From assembly GCA_035477215.1 (NCBI GenBank), contig DATIKU010000002.1, positions 1-64,000 on the forward strand: DNA of 64,000 bases, given 5' to 3'. Positions within the stretch are counted from its first letter, which is position 1. The number at the start of each line of letters is the position of its first letter. This document shows positions 26,830 to 35,283 of this stretch, in pieces. The notes under the pieces are model-generated. The model made no database searches, was not told the origin of the DNA, and worked only from the letters and a program-made list of their open reading frames with translations. This stretch comes from Spirochaetota bacterium (lineage in GTDB: Bacteria; Spirochaetota; UBA4802; UBA5368). The translations under genes and the position numbers were made by a program.

Positions 26830-27486
26830 ATGCGGATTAAAAACGAAGTCGCGGTGGGTTCGCTCTTCATGGTCGCCATGATCGTGCTCGGCTATTTCAC
26901 CATAATGGTCAAGGACGAGATATTCGAGCCCAAGGACCACTACGTGTTGCACGCGATCTTCTCCAACGTCGAGGGGCTTGAGGTCAAGGACGACGTGAAG
27001 GTGAGCGGCGTGCGCGCCGGCGTGGTCGACCGGATTGTTCTCGAAGAGGAATACATCTCGGTGTACATGAAGATGTACAGCCGTTTCGCGATGTTCGAGA
27101 ATTATCGTATCAAGATTGCCGCCGAATCGGCGCTGGGCGGCAAGTTCATCGCCATATACCCCGGCGAGCGGGAGAGGGTGGGCCGCAAATTCAGCGAGAT
27201 CGATTACCGCACCAACATGAAGGGCATTTCCGGTGACGATCCGATCGCCCTGTTCTCGGACCTTGTAAACGAGAACCGCGAAAACATCTACGAAACGATC
27301 CGTAATATCCAGCAGATAACCTCAAAGATGAACTCCGGCCAGGGGACGCTGGGTCAGCTCATCAACGACAAGCGGGTGCATGAAAACGCCAATGACCTTA
27401 TCCGCGAGCTCAGAGACACCATGGAGGACGCGCGCGAACAGGCGCCGATTACCAGCTTTATCCGCGCGGCGCTGACCGCCTTCTAG
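26830..27486 (+). CDS. mlaD: MCE-domain lipid transport protein MlaD
   Basis: The 218-aa protein has one N-terminal membrane helix (residues about 8-26), then an MCE domain (about 38-125, with VEGLEVKDDVKVSGVRAG and ESALGGKFIAIYPG), then a helical tail. MlaD forms a periplasmic hexameric ring that conducts phospholipids between MlaE and the periplasm. The ATG at 26830 lies eight bases after GGAGG; the frame is open to 26746 but the extra 28 residues would spoil the membrane topology. After the stop a weak 5-bp GC stem and seven T residues (27476-27502) may attenuate transcription. Confidence 0.94.
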   Translation: MRIKNEVAVGSLFMVAMIVLGYFTIMVKDEIFEPKDHYVLHAIFSNVEGLEVKDDVKVSGVRAGVVDRIVLEEEYISVYMKMYSRFAMFENYRIKIAAESALGGKFIAIYPGERERVGRKFSEIDYRTNMKGISGDDPIALFSDLVNENRENIYETIRNIQQITSKMNSGQGTLGQLINDKRVHENANDLIRELRDTMEDAREQAPITSFIRAALTAF

Positions 27487-27613
27487 CGGGCGGGCTTTTT
27501 TTGCTATTGACTTTTTGTCCCGCTTTTGTAGGCTTTGCCGAGGCGCCGGAAAGGGTGTCGGCGCACGCGTTAAGCCCGCGTTTAGTAAATTTGGTTTTTC
27601 TGGATACTCTGTC

Positions 27614-28315
27614 ATGAAACTTCGGAGAACGCTGCTTGCGGCTTCCCTCTTGATCGTATTCCTCGTACCGCCGGCGCCCCGCGCCGGGGCGTATAAGTTC
27701 GAATTCACCACCGTGAGCGATGTCGTTAAAAGGATACGCCAACGCTTCGGGGAGGTCGAATCGTACCAGGCTTCATTCCGGATAGTTTCCGAGAGGACCG
27801 GCAAGAAGAGCCAGCAAAGCGGTACGGTGCGTTATAAATCGCCCGACAGGATGCTCGTCGAGTTCGACCAGCCGCCGGGACAGAAGATAATCACTACCGG
27901 CTCCACTATGTGGGTCTATATTCCCTCTATGAACGTGGTCGCGGAACAGGATCTCAAGTCGCAATCCGACTCGATTTTCGGGGCAGGCAGCAGGAGCGGC
28001 CTACAGCGGCTTTTCACCAGGTATCATTACAAGTTCGCCTCGCGCGAACAGCCCGAGACACAGAAGGATGGTTCGAAGAAATATACGCTCTTTCTGCAGA
28101 TGAAAGAAAGCAGGAGCGGTTTCAGGACACTCCGTTTGTGGGTGTCCGAAGATTACATGATCACCCGCGCGGAGGGCGAGACGTCCGCCGGTAAAAAGGT
28201 CGAGATCGATTTTTCGAACATACGGACGGACATCGACCTGCCCAACGGCATTTTCAAATTCGAACCGCCGTCAAGAGTCAGAGTCATCAAGAATCCAATG
28301 ATATCCGAGGAGTGA
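27614..28315 (+). CDS. LolA-like outer-membrane lipoprotein carrier
   Basis: The 233-aa protein has a signal peptide (to about residue 27, ending RAGA). A LolA-type half-barrel follows: VVKRIRQRFGEVESYQASFRIV, then YKSPDRMLVEFDQPPGQKIITTGSTMWVYIPSMN, then a C-terminal FSNIRTDIDLPNGIFKFEPP. LolA carries lipoproteins across the periplasm; family members can also carry glycolipids. ATG at 27614 is chosen for the signal peptide, although no clear Shine-Dalgarno precedes it. A TTGACT at 27507 could be part of a separate promoter. It lies between mlaD and the RodZ-like gene, four bases before the latter. Confidence 0.85.
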   Translation: MKLRRTLLAASLLIVFLVPPAPRAGAYKFEFTTVSDVVKRIRQRFGEVESYQASFRIVSERTGKKSQQSGTVRYKSPDRMLVEFDQPPGQKIITTGSTMWVYIPSMNVVAEQDLKSQSDSIFGAGSRSGLQRLFTRYHYKFASREQPETQKDGSKKYTLFLQMKESRSGFRTLRLWVSEDYMITRAEGETSAGKKVEIDFSNIRTDIDLPNGIFKFEPPSRVRVIKNPMISEE

Positions 28316-28319
28316 GGAA

Positions 28320-29453
28320 GTGGATACGATAGGCGAAAAGCTGAGGAGCACGCGCGAGGCCAAAAAACTCAGCCTCAAGGACGTGGCGAAGGACACCAAT
28401 ATTTCGGTTACATATATCGCGGCGCTGGAAAACGAGGAATTCGACCGTTTGCCCGGAGAGACGTACGTTACGGGTTTCATGAGGAGCTACGCCGATTACC
28501 TGAAGCTCGACGCGGACGAAATAATACAGCACTACAAGGCATTCAAGATCGGTGAGAGCGCAACGCCGCTCGAAGAGCTCACGCGATCCACGCGCACGCC
28601 GGTGTTCATAAACCTGGTGGCGCTGTACCGGCAGTACCGGAACGTGGTGCTGATCGCCGGGGGCGCGCTGGGGGTCGTCCTCATTATGTGGATGTTCGTT
28701 TCCCTTTTCTCATCCAGCATCGACGTAGGCGGGGGCGATTCCATATCCAGCATCCAGGACGAATACAACCGTTCGAAGCAGAATATCGGCATTGAAAACA
28801 TACGCAATCTGCAACTCGCCAACGACAGCGGTTTCACGCTGCTGTATGGGAGCGAGGCTGTCCAGTTTATGGTGGACAACAAGGAGGTACTCCTCCTGCT
28901 CAAGGAAATCAAGAAGGACTCGGTCGTGGTGGAGCTGTTGCCGGGTGAGCGCGGCGAGACGCTCGAAATGGACAAGCCGGTCGCAGTGAAGCTTCCGGAA
29001 TTCGCCCGTGAGGTGATGTTCACGCTCAAGGGCCTTACCGAGAACAGGGCGAAGATCCAGATCGTGCTGGGGCAGAAGCCGGAGGCCGAGGCGAAAGACG
29101 TCGCCGTGGAGAGGGGCGTGGATATAAACGCGGACAATACGCGGGTGGTGGCACAGAACGAGAAGAACCTTAAAATCGTCTTCGAGGCCGAATTCATCCA
29201 GAAGAGCTATTTCGAACTGTACCTGGACGGAGCCGAGAAACGCCGCGGGTTCATAGCCGCCGGCACCCGCGAGCGCTGGGAGGCGACGGAATTCATCCAG
29301 GTCAAGATCGGCAACGCCGGGGGGCTCAAGGCGCGCATAAACGGTAAAGACTATAACTTCGGACTGCCCGGCCAGGTGGCCAACAAGGTCATCACCTGGA
29401 AAAAAGACATAAACAATCCCAACGTTTATCAGATCGTGATCAAAGACTGGTAA
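28320..29453 (+). CDS. rodZ: RodZ-like cell-shape protein
   Basis: The 377-aa protein has an N-terminal helix-turn-helix of the RodZ type (residues about 1-70: GEKLRSTREAKKLSLKDVAK, TYIAALENEEFDRLPGETYVTGFMRSYA), a single membrane helix at about 105-128 and a large periplasmic part whose last 110 residues resemble the DUF4115 beta domain. RodZ links MreB to the elongasome. MreB is not in this window. The start is GTG at 28320, preceded by GTGAGGAA. It overlaps nothing but is four bases after the LolA-like stop and directly abuts rimO. Confidence 0.9.
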   Translation: MDTIGEKLRSTREAKKLSLKDVAKDTNISVTYIAALENEEFDRLPGETYVTGFMRSYADYLKLDADEIIQHYKAFKIGESATPLEELTRSTRTPVFINLVALYRQYRNVVLIAGGALGVVLIMWMFVSLFSSSIDVGGGDSISSIQDEYNRSKQNIGIENIRNLQLANDSGFTLLYGSEAVQFMVDNKEVLLLLKEIKKDSVVVELLPGERGETLEMDKPVAVKLPEFAREVMFTLKGLTENRAKIQIVLGQKPEAEAKDVAVERGVDINADNTRVVAQNEKNLKIVFEAEFIQKSYFELYLDGAEKRRGFIAAGTRERWEATEFIQVKIGNAGGLKARINGKDYNFGLPGQVANKVITWKKDINNPNVYQIVIKDW

Positions 29454-30767
29454 GTGTTCCAAGCGCCGGATATAAGTTTTTACATCATCTCCCTGGGGTG
29501 CGCGAAGAACCTCGTCGATTCCGAGCGGGTCAACGGTGAGATGCGCGCCATCGGCTTTCAGACGGCGCCCTCGCCGGAGGAAGCAAACATTCTGATCGTC
29601 AACACCTGCGGTTTCATCGAGGAGGCGAAGAAGGAATCGATCGAGGTGATCCTCGACGCCGCCGAAATCGGGGATGGTATTCGTTCCGGCTTCGGTCGAA
29701 AGCTCGTGGCCGCGGGTTGTCTCTCCCAGCGCTATCGCCATGAGGTGGCGGCCGACATCCGCGAGATAGATTTTATATACGGAATCATAGACGATGGTTT
29801 TGTCCCCGCGCTTTGCGACGCGTTCGGGATCGCTCCCGCGGGCGCCGTCGGCGGTCACGTGCGCAAGCTGCCGCTTATAGAGGCTCTTCCGTATCGATAC
29901 ATCAAGATAGCCGAGGGCTGTTCGAACAACTGCAGCTACTGCGCGATTCCGCTCATCCGCGGCCCGATGGTGTCGTTCCCACCAGAACGTATAATGGAGG
30001 ATGCGGAAGCGGCCGTGAGCGACGGCGCGAAGGAGCTCATCGTCATCGCCCAGGACATCGCCTCGTACCGGCACGGGCGGACCGACCTTGCCGACCTCGT
30101 TCGGCGCGTTTCAGAAATTCGAGGTGTCGAGTGGGTCCGGCTTCTCTACTGCCATCCCGACCATATCGATGGGCGCATCATCGATCTGCTCCGCGATAAT
30201 GAACGGATCGTCAAATACATCGATATACCGTTTCAGCATGCGAGCCGCTCCATTCTTTATTCAATGGGGCGAAAGGGCGACGCGGCGATGCACCTGGCCC
30301 TTGTGGAGGAGCTCCGTGCGCGGGTGGCGGGCATTCGAATACGCTCGACCTTCATGGTCGGGTATCCCGGGGAGACCGACGGGGATTTCGGGGAGCTTAT
30401 GCGGTTTGTTGAGCGGGCTGCGCTCGACCGGGTGGGCGCGTTTGTCTATTCTCCGGAAGAGGGTACGCGGGCGGTGGAGATCGATCAACGGGTGGCGCCG
30501 GCGGTCGCCCGCAGGCGCCACGCGCGCCTCATGAAGCTGCAGCAGGGGATTTCGGCGAAGAGCATGGAGCGCCTCGTCGGCCGGACGGTACGTGTGCTCG
30601 TTGAGGAGCGAATCGACGAGCATACCTGGGCCGGCAGGACCGAATACGACGCGCCCGAGGTGGACGGCATTTTTTACTTGACCGGCGGTAATGTTTCGAT
30701 TAATTCGATTGTGAAAGCCCGGGTCACAGGCAGTACTGAATACGATGCAAGCGGGGTTCTGGTGTGA
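29454..30767 (+). CDS. rimO: ribosomal protein S12 methylthiotransferase RimO
   Basis: The 437-aa radical SAM enzyme adds a methylthio group to an aspartate of ribosomal protein S12. The N-terminal cluster cysteines are C16 (SLGCAKNLVDSE), C52 and C89; the SAM cluster is C156, C160 and C163 (CSNNCSYC). A C-terminal TRAM-like domain ends with VSINSIVKARVTG. GTG at 29454 immediately follows the rodZ stop, so translation is probably coupled. Its stop overlaps the GTG start of pgsA by four bases. Confidence 0.95.
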   Translation: MFQAPDISFYIISLGCAKNLVDSERVNGEMRAIGFQTAPSPEEANILIVNTCGFIEEAKKESIEVILDAAEIGDGIRSGFGRKLVAAGCLSQRYRHEVAADIREIDFIYGIIDDGFVPALCDAFGIAPAGAVGGHVRKLPLIEALPYRYIKIAEGCSNNCSYCAIPLIRGPMVSFPPERIMEDAEAAVSDGAKELIVIAQDIASYRHGRTDLADLVRRVSEIRGVEWVRLLYCHPDHIDGRIIDLLRDNERIVKYIDIPFQHASRSILYSMGRKGDAAMHLALVEELRARVAGIRIRSTFMVGYPGETDGDFGELMRFVERAALDRVGAFVYSPEEGTRAVEIDQRVAPAVARRRHARLMKLQQGISAKSMERLVGRTVRVLVEERIDEHTWAGRTEYDAPEVDGIFYLTGGNVSINSIVKARVTGSTEYDASGVLV

Positions 30768-31429
30768 ATATTCGCGGTCTCCTGGAGGTGCCCAATTTAC
30801 TCTCCCTTTTGAGGATTGTGCTCATCCCCGTCTTTTTGTACTTTATCTTCATCCCGACGATGGAGCACCGCCTGTGGGCGCTGGTCGTTTTTATCTTCGC
30901 GTCGATCACCGATTTTCTCGATGGTTGGAGCGCCCGCAAACTGCACCAGGAATCCGATCTCGGCAGGTTCCTCGATCCGCTGGCCGACAAGGCGCTGGTC
31001 ATCGCGGCGCTTACCGCCTTTCTCATTCTCGATCCCTTTATTCCACTCTGGATGATGGTTATCATAGTCGGGCGCGATGTGCTCATAACGCTCATGCGCT
31101 ATCTTGCCATTAAAAAGGGCACCACGCTTGTAACCAGCAGTTTCGGCAAAATCAAGACGGCTTTCCAGATGGTCTCAATCATCGTCATTATAATGGTGTT
31201 CGTTTTCAGGCGCGCGGGAGTGGGCCGGTACGCCACCGACGAATTTCTCAAGATCGTCCGCGTTTATGAGATCATGACATCCTCCATCCCGGACAAATGG
31301 CTCATCATCGGTCCGTATTGTCTCATGCTCATCGTAACGCTCCTCACGGCGTTTTCCGGTATCCGGTATATAATGACCAACTGGCGGCTTTTTCTGCCGC
31401 CGTATTCGAAAAGAGACAGTGCCGCATAA
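30764..31429 (+). CDS. pgsA: CDP-diacylglycerol-glycerol-3-phosphate 3-phosphatidyltransferase
   Basis: The 221-aa membrane enzyme makes phosphatidylglycerol phosphate. The CDP-alcohol phosphotransferase motif is complete: DFLDGWSARKLHQESDLG followed by RFLDPLADK, giving the D-x2-D-G-x2-A-R-x8-G-x3-D-x3-D pattern near residues 45-70. Four to six membrane helices are visible. GTG overlaps the rimO stop as GTGA, and its TAA overlaps the pgpA ATG by one base (TAATG). The tight coupling to pgpA places two successive steps of acidic phospholipid synthesis side by side. Confidence 0.95.
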   Translation: MNIRGLLEVPNLLSLLRIVLIPVFLYFIFIPTMEHRLWALVVFIFASITDFLDGWSARKLHQESDLGRFLDPLADKALVIAALTAFLILDPFIPLWMMVIIVGRDVLITLMRYLAIKKGTTLVTSSFGKIKTAFQMVSIIVIIMVFVFRRAGVGRYATDEFLKIVRVYEIMTSSIPDKWLIIGPYCLMLIVTLLTAFSGIRYIMTNWRLFLPPYSKRDSAA

Positions 31430-31908
31430 TGTGGTGGAAGGAACTCCTTTTTACCGGCCTGTATACGGGGTATTTCCCGTGGATGCCCGGAACGGCGGGG
31501 AGTTTTTTCGCGATGATGCTCTATTTTACGGGATATTGCCTTTTCGGAGAGGCGGTCGTCTGGATCAACGCCGCCGCCGTGCTCCTTATGCTGTACCCCG
31601 GCGTGAAGCTCAGCGAAGCGGGCGAGCGTTTTTTCGTGGAAAAGGATCCGCCGCAGATAGTGCTGGACGAGATGCTGGGGTACGGGATCGCGGTGCTTTT
31701 CCACCCATTCAACTGGAAGGTGGCTGTTCTCGCGTTTCTGACCTTCCGCGTTTTCGACATACTCAAGCCATGGCCGACGCGCAGGCTGCAGGCGATGAAA
31801 GGCGGGCTTGGCGTCATGATCGATGACTGGGTGGCCGGAGCCTGTACCAGCGCGATCATCGTCGGGCTGAAGCTGCTTCTGCCGGCACTCGGTATCGCGG
31901 CGTTATAA
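31429..31908 (+). CDS. pgpA: phosphatidylglycerophosphatase A
   Basis: The 159-aa membrane protein converts phosphatidylglycerol phosphate to phosphatidylglycerol. The family landmarks are GYFPWMPGTAGSF near the N-terminus, KDPPQIVLDEMLGYGIAV in the middle and FRVFDILKPWPTRRLQ before the last helix, with VMIDDWVAG following. The ATG at 31429 overlaps the pgsA stop by one base. The reading frame is open 44 codons upstream, inside pgsA, but translation there is not plausible. Length is typical. Confidence 0.95.
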   Translation: MWWKELLFTGLYTGYFPWMPGTAGSFFAMMLYFTGYCLFGEAVVWINAAAVLLMLYPGVKLSEAGERFFVEKDPPQIVLDEMLGYGIAVLFHPFNWKVAVLAFLTFRVFDILKPWPTRRLQAMKGGLGVMIDDWVAGACTSAIIVGLKLLLPALGIAAL

Positions 31909-31996
31909 TCGCTCCGGCCGCGGGGGAGACAGACCGTCTGCGCGCCGGCCAACGGCACCGCCGGATGCCGTATTTTTTCGATTGGGGAGTAAACCT

Positions 31997-32869
31997 ATGA
32001 AAAGCGGATTTGTGGTGCGCGGCGCGGCCGTATTGTTTCCGGTTATCCTGCTGTGCTCCTCGGCGGTCGCGGCCGTAGGCGGGAAACCAATCACGTCCAA
32101 AAACCCGGTGGCGGTTGAAAGAGCGGACCAGTGCGTCGATTGTCATAAATCGCTGGGGGGCAGGCACGCCGCCATCGTCGATCAATGGTCGGGAAGCGTC
32201 CATGCACAGAACGGCCGCCGATGCAATGCCTGCCACAAGGGAAACGACGCGATAAACGATGCCGGTCTCGCCAAAAGCAAGACGGGCGGCTTTATGGGAA
32301 AACCGTCAAAAAAGGAAAATCCCGTCTTTTGCGGCCGTTCAGAATGTCACGACACGGCCCTCCAGCATTTCAGGAAAAGCCCGCACTACGACTCAGTCAT
32401 TAAGAAGGGCGCGCCATCGTGTGTGAGCTGTCACGGCGACCATAACATCCAGCGCTCGTCGATCAACATCATCAGCGACAAGACCTGCTCGGGCTGTCAT
32501 TCGGTGGAGCATTCGCGCCAGATCATCTCCTCCATCTTCTCGACCGAAAAGGAACTCGAATTCATCGAAACCAACATCCGCTTCCTCGAATCAAAGAGGG
32601 CCGACGTGCAAAACGAGCTCTCGCAGATGGAGAAGATCACGAGCCTTTTCCACCAGATGGTCCACGTCTTCTCGCGCGAGGAAATACAGTCCACCAAGAA
32701 GATCGTCGATCTTGAAATCGCCTCGTTGAAAAACATCGTGTTGATGAAGGTCGACGTTTCGCGACGGATGGATATCCTTTACATCATCACCGTCGCAGTG
32801 TGCTTGATAATCGTCTTCGGTCTCGCCTTTTACGTATTCTGGATGCTGTCGCGCCGGCCCAGGCGGTGA
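31997..32869 (+). CDS. tail-anchored multiheme c-type cytochrome
   Basis: The 290-aa protein has a signal peptide (to about residue 26) and heme-binding sites CVDCH (46-50), CNACH (76-80), CVSCH (142-146) and CSGCH (164-168). A further site, CGRSECH (112-118), has four residues between the cysteines. A charged helical, probably coiled-coil segment (about 185-250) is followed by one membrane helix (about 262-283) and a basic tail. Five hemes are thus possible. GGGGAG lies seven bases before the ATG at 31997. The design suggests an inner-membrane-anchored periplasmic electron carrier. The partner is unknown, and no cytochrome maturation genes are in the window. Confidence 0.85.
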   Translation: MKSGFVVRGAAVLFPVILLCSSAVAAVGGKPITSKNPVAVERADQCVDCHKSLGGRHAAIVDQWSGSVHAQNGRRCNACHKGNDAINDAGLAKSKTGGFMGKPSKKENPVFCGRSECHDTALQHFRKSPHYDSVIKKGAPSCVSCHGDHNIQRSSINIISDKTCSGCHSVEHSRQIISSIFSTEKELEFIETNIRFLESKRADVQNELSQMEKITSLFHQMVHVFSREEIQSTKKIVDLEIASLKNIVLMKVDVSRRMDILYIITVAVCLIIVFGLAFYVFWMLSRRPRR

Positions 32870-32881
32870 GGCGGCTGTCCG

Positions 32882-33379
32882 ATGCGGGACCACCTGTTCA
32901 ATACGGACAAGATCGCGTACGTTAAAGGCGCAAGGCCCGACGTCTCCTGCATTCTCTGTGCAATCGCCGCGGGCGATCCCCGGCTCGAGATCCTCGAGGT
33001 GCTTCGAACCGGACTCTGCATGGTTTCGATAAACCTCTATCCTTTCAATACGGGACATCTCCTGGTCTTTCCTCTCCGGCATGTAGAGGACTACACGGGA
33101 CTGAGCGACGGGGAGGCCCTCGAGGTGCACCGACTTACCTCGCTCATGATTTCCGCCGTTAAGGAAGAGTTTTCCCCGGCCGGCTTTAACCTCGGGTGGA
33201 ACCTTGGATGCGCGAGCGGAGCGAGCATCGCCCATCTGCACCAGCATATCGTCCCCCGCTATGAAAACGAACTCGGGTTCCTCGACGTGCTTGCCGGCAC
33301 ACGGGTTGTGGTCGTGGATCCGCGCGACGCCCTGGGGCGCCTGAAGAAGCGGATCCTCGAAATCGGGGGGCCGGTGTAA
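32882..33379 (+). CDS. HIT-family nucleotide hydrolase/phosphorylase
   Basis: The 165-aa protein has the histidine-triad motif HLHQHIVPR near the C-terminal third, preceded by GFNLGWNLGCASGASI, and an early CILC pair that may bind zinc with a later histidine. These features fit the Ap4A phosphorylase-like or HINT/FHIT-like HIT group. Members cleave phosphoanhydride or phosphoramidate bonds of nucleotides. It starts 12 bases after the cytochrome gene. A strong Shine-Dalgarno is absent (GAGGCGG about 12 bases upstream). Substrate is not determined. Confidence 0.9.
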   Translation: MRDHLFNTDKIAYVKGARPDVSCILCAIAAGDPRLEILEVLRTGLCMVSINLYPFNTGHLLVFPLRHVEDYTGLSDGEALEVHRLTSLMISAVKEEFSPAGFNLGWNLGCASGASIAHLHQHIVPRYENELGFLDVLAGTRVVVVDPRDALGRLKKRILEIGGPV

Positions 33380-33466
33380 AAAAAGCGCACGTCGGAAAAA
33401 TTTTATTCTTCGGGGCCATATTTTCGTTTATATTATAGGGGACCAATCCAGGGAGGGGGGAGAGCG

Positions 33467-34168
33467 ATGAAACTGCAGCCTGTGGCCGTGTGTCTGGTCG
33501 TATTTAGCGCGCTGTCGGCGTGCGGGGACATATCCTGTCCCATGTCGAGCCCCCTGCGCTCCGTCAAGTCCAGTGCGATCGCCGATTTAAAGAAAAAAGC
33601 CGCAGAATATGAAGCCCGGCTTGCCAAAGGGGACCGGCCCGACCGCCTCGGTCAGATATATTATGATCTCGGCCTCAAATACGTTGAGGATGGGAACTGG
33701 GACCAGGCCATAGCCTCGTTCGGAAAGGCCATGGAGTTCGGGAAAAAGTCGGCGGCACTGCAGTATTACGCGGCCGTATCGTACGCCAACCGGGGCAAGG
33801 ATCTTGGAAAAGATGAGGATATCCGCAGGGCCGAATACCATTACCGTCAGGCGATTGGCATTAATCCCGATTACCTTGACGCACACTATGGTCTGGCCAT
33901 TCTGGTATATTACGAAAAGGGCGATACGGCGCTTGGAACCTCGATGATGGAACAGGTGGTCGCCCGCGGCGGTACCTATTACCGGGCTCATTTTGCGCTC
34001 GGTAAAATCTATTACGAGCAGGGAAAACCCGAGAAGGCGCTGTCGGTATACGAGGCCCTTTGCTCGGAGCTTGAGCGAAAGTCGGACGATTCCACGCTGA
34101 TACGGGAATATCGCCAGCAGTGCGGCGATAACGTCCGACAGCTCATGAAGGAGCTCTCCAGAAGTTGA
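33467..34168 (+). CDS. TPR-repeat lipoprotein
   Basis: The 233-aa protein has a lipoprotein signal peptide with lipobox LSAC and acylated cysteine C19. Four or so TPR motifs follow (for example YYDLGLKYVEDGNWDQAIASFGKAME and AHFALGKIYYEQGKPEKALSVYEAL). It should sit on the periplasmic side of a membrane and mediate protein contacts. GGAGGGGGGAGAG precedes the ATG, among the strongest Shine-Dalgarno signals here. The dprA gene overlaps its stop codon by four bases (TTGA), so the two are coupled, although their roles look unrelated. Confidence 0.9.
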   Translation: MKLQPVAVCLVVFSALSACGDISCPMSSPLRSVKSSAIADLKKKAAEYEARLAKGDRPDRLGQIYYDLGLKYVEDGNWDQAIASFGKAMEFGKKSAALQYYAAVSYANRGKDLGKDEDIRRAEYHYRQAIGINPDYLDAHYGLAILVYYEKGDTALGTSMMEQVVARGGTYYRAHFALGKIYYEQGKPEKALSVYEALCSELERKSDDSTLIREYRQQCGDNVRQLMKELSRS

Positions 34169-35283
34169 GCGGCACTGAACGCGACATCCTGTGCGCCATT
34201 GCCCTTTCGGTCTCTTCGTCCCCCGCGGGAAACGACCTGTGGGAGGCGCCCTCGTTCCCCGATGCGTCATCGGCCTGGGAGGCCCTTGCCGGAGGAGACC
34301 GGCTTGTCACGCAGGCGTACATCACCGCACGGTATTCCCCCCGCCCGATACAGGCCGCCGAGCAGATACTGAAGGTGTGCCGCAAAAAGTCGATACGGGT
34401 CGACACCTGCTGGGACGCCCGTTATCCGAAGCTTCTGAAAGAGATATCCCGCCCGCCGCTTGTCCTCTACGCGCAGGGAGGGACCGCCGTCGAGAATAGC
34501 ATCGCGATTGTGGGTACAAGGAAGGCCGATCCCGGAGCCAGGGAGACGGCGCGCCGCATCGCCTCGGAGCTTGCCTCGAGCGGTTTTTCCGTGGTCAGCG
34601 GCATGGCGGTCGGCGTGGACAGGGAGGCGCACGAGGGGGCTCTCTCCGGCGGAGGAATGACGGTGGGAGTTCTCGCCAACGGCATCGACATCTTCTATCC
34701 CGCCGCCAACAGCGATCTGTACAGGATGATACTCGCGGACGGCCGTTCCACGCTCTTGTCCGAATACCCGCCCGGTATTATGGCGGGCAGGTGGACCTTC
34801 GCACGTCGAAACCGTATAATAAGCGGGCTGTCGCTGGGCACCGTCGTCGTGAAGGCGGGAACGAAGAGCGGCGCGCTCATCACCGCCCGCTACGCGCTTG
34901 AGCAAAACCGCGAGGTCTTCGCCTGCCCGGGGCCGGCCTTCGACGAAAGCTATTTCGGGTGCAACGGACTGATAAGGGAGGGGGCGCAGATCGTGTCTTC
35001 GACCGAGGACATAGTGAGCCAGTTCTCGGCCGCGACCGCCGGAGCAGCGCGAGTCCCGGTCGATTCGGCGCCGGCCCGCGACGAAGACGATTCCATCGGC
35101 CCGCTTGAACGCGAGATTCTCGGCCTGCTCGGCGGGGACTCCGCGGACATCGACGCGCTGGTCAGGAGTTCGGGGCAAGACGCGGCATCGGTGAATGAAA
35201 CACTGGTGCTGCTCGAGCTATCGGGAAAAATCATCAGGGCCGGTACCCGCGTGGAGAGGCTCAAGACAGGGCCCACGACATGA
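34165..35283 (+). CDS. dprA: DNA processing protein DprA
   Basis: The 372-aa protein binds single-stranded DNA and loads RecA in natural transformation and related processes. The Rossmann-fold core is clear: IVGTRKADPG near residue 110, VSGMAVGVDREAHEGAL, VLANGIDIFYPAAN, RRNRIISGLSLGTVVVKAGTKSG and NREVFACPG. A C-terminal winged helix (about residues 310-372) is present. The start is TTG at 34165 overlapping the previous stop; GGAG lies about 12 bases upstream. Its stop overlaps the next gene by ATGA. No com genes for DNA uptake are in this window. Confidence 0.93.
   Translation: MSGTERDILCAIALSVSSSPAGNDLWEAPSFPDASSAWEALAGGDRLVTQAYITARYSPRPIQAAEQILKVCRKKSIRVDTCWDARYPKLLKEISRPPLVLYAQGGTAVENSIAIVGTRKADPGARETARRIASELASSGFSVVSGMAVGVDREAHEGALSGGGMTVGVLANGIDIFYPAANSDLYRMILADGRSTLLSEYPPGIMAGRWTFARRNRIISGLSLGTVVVKAGTKSGALITARYALEQNREVFACPGPAFDESYFGCNGLIREGAQIVSSTEDIVSQFSAATAGAARVPVDSAPARDEDDSIGPLEREILGLLGGDSADIDALVRSSGQDAASVNETLVLLELSGKIIRAGTRVERLKTGPTT

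Noticed and set aside
28710-30074. 454-codon minus-strand open frame
   Set aside because: Fully antisense to rodZ and rimO; it arises from GC-rich third positions and has no ribosome site or recognisable domain.
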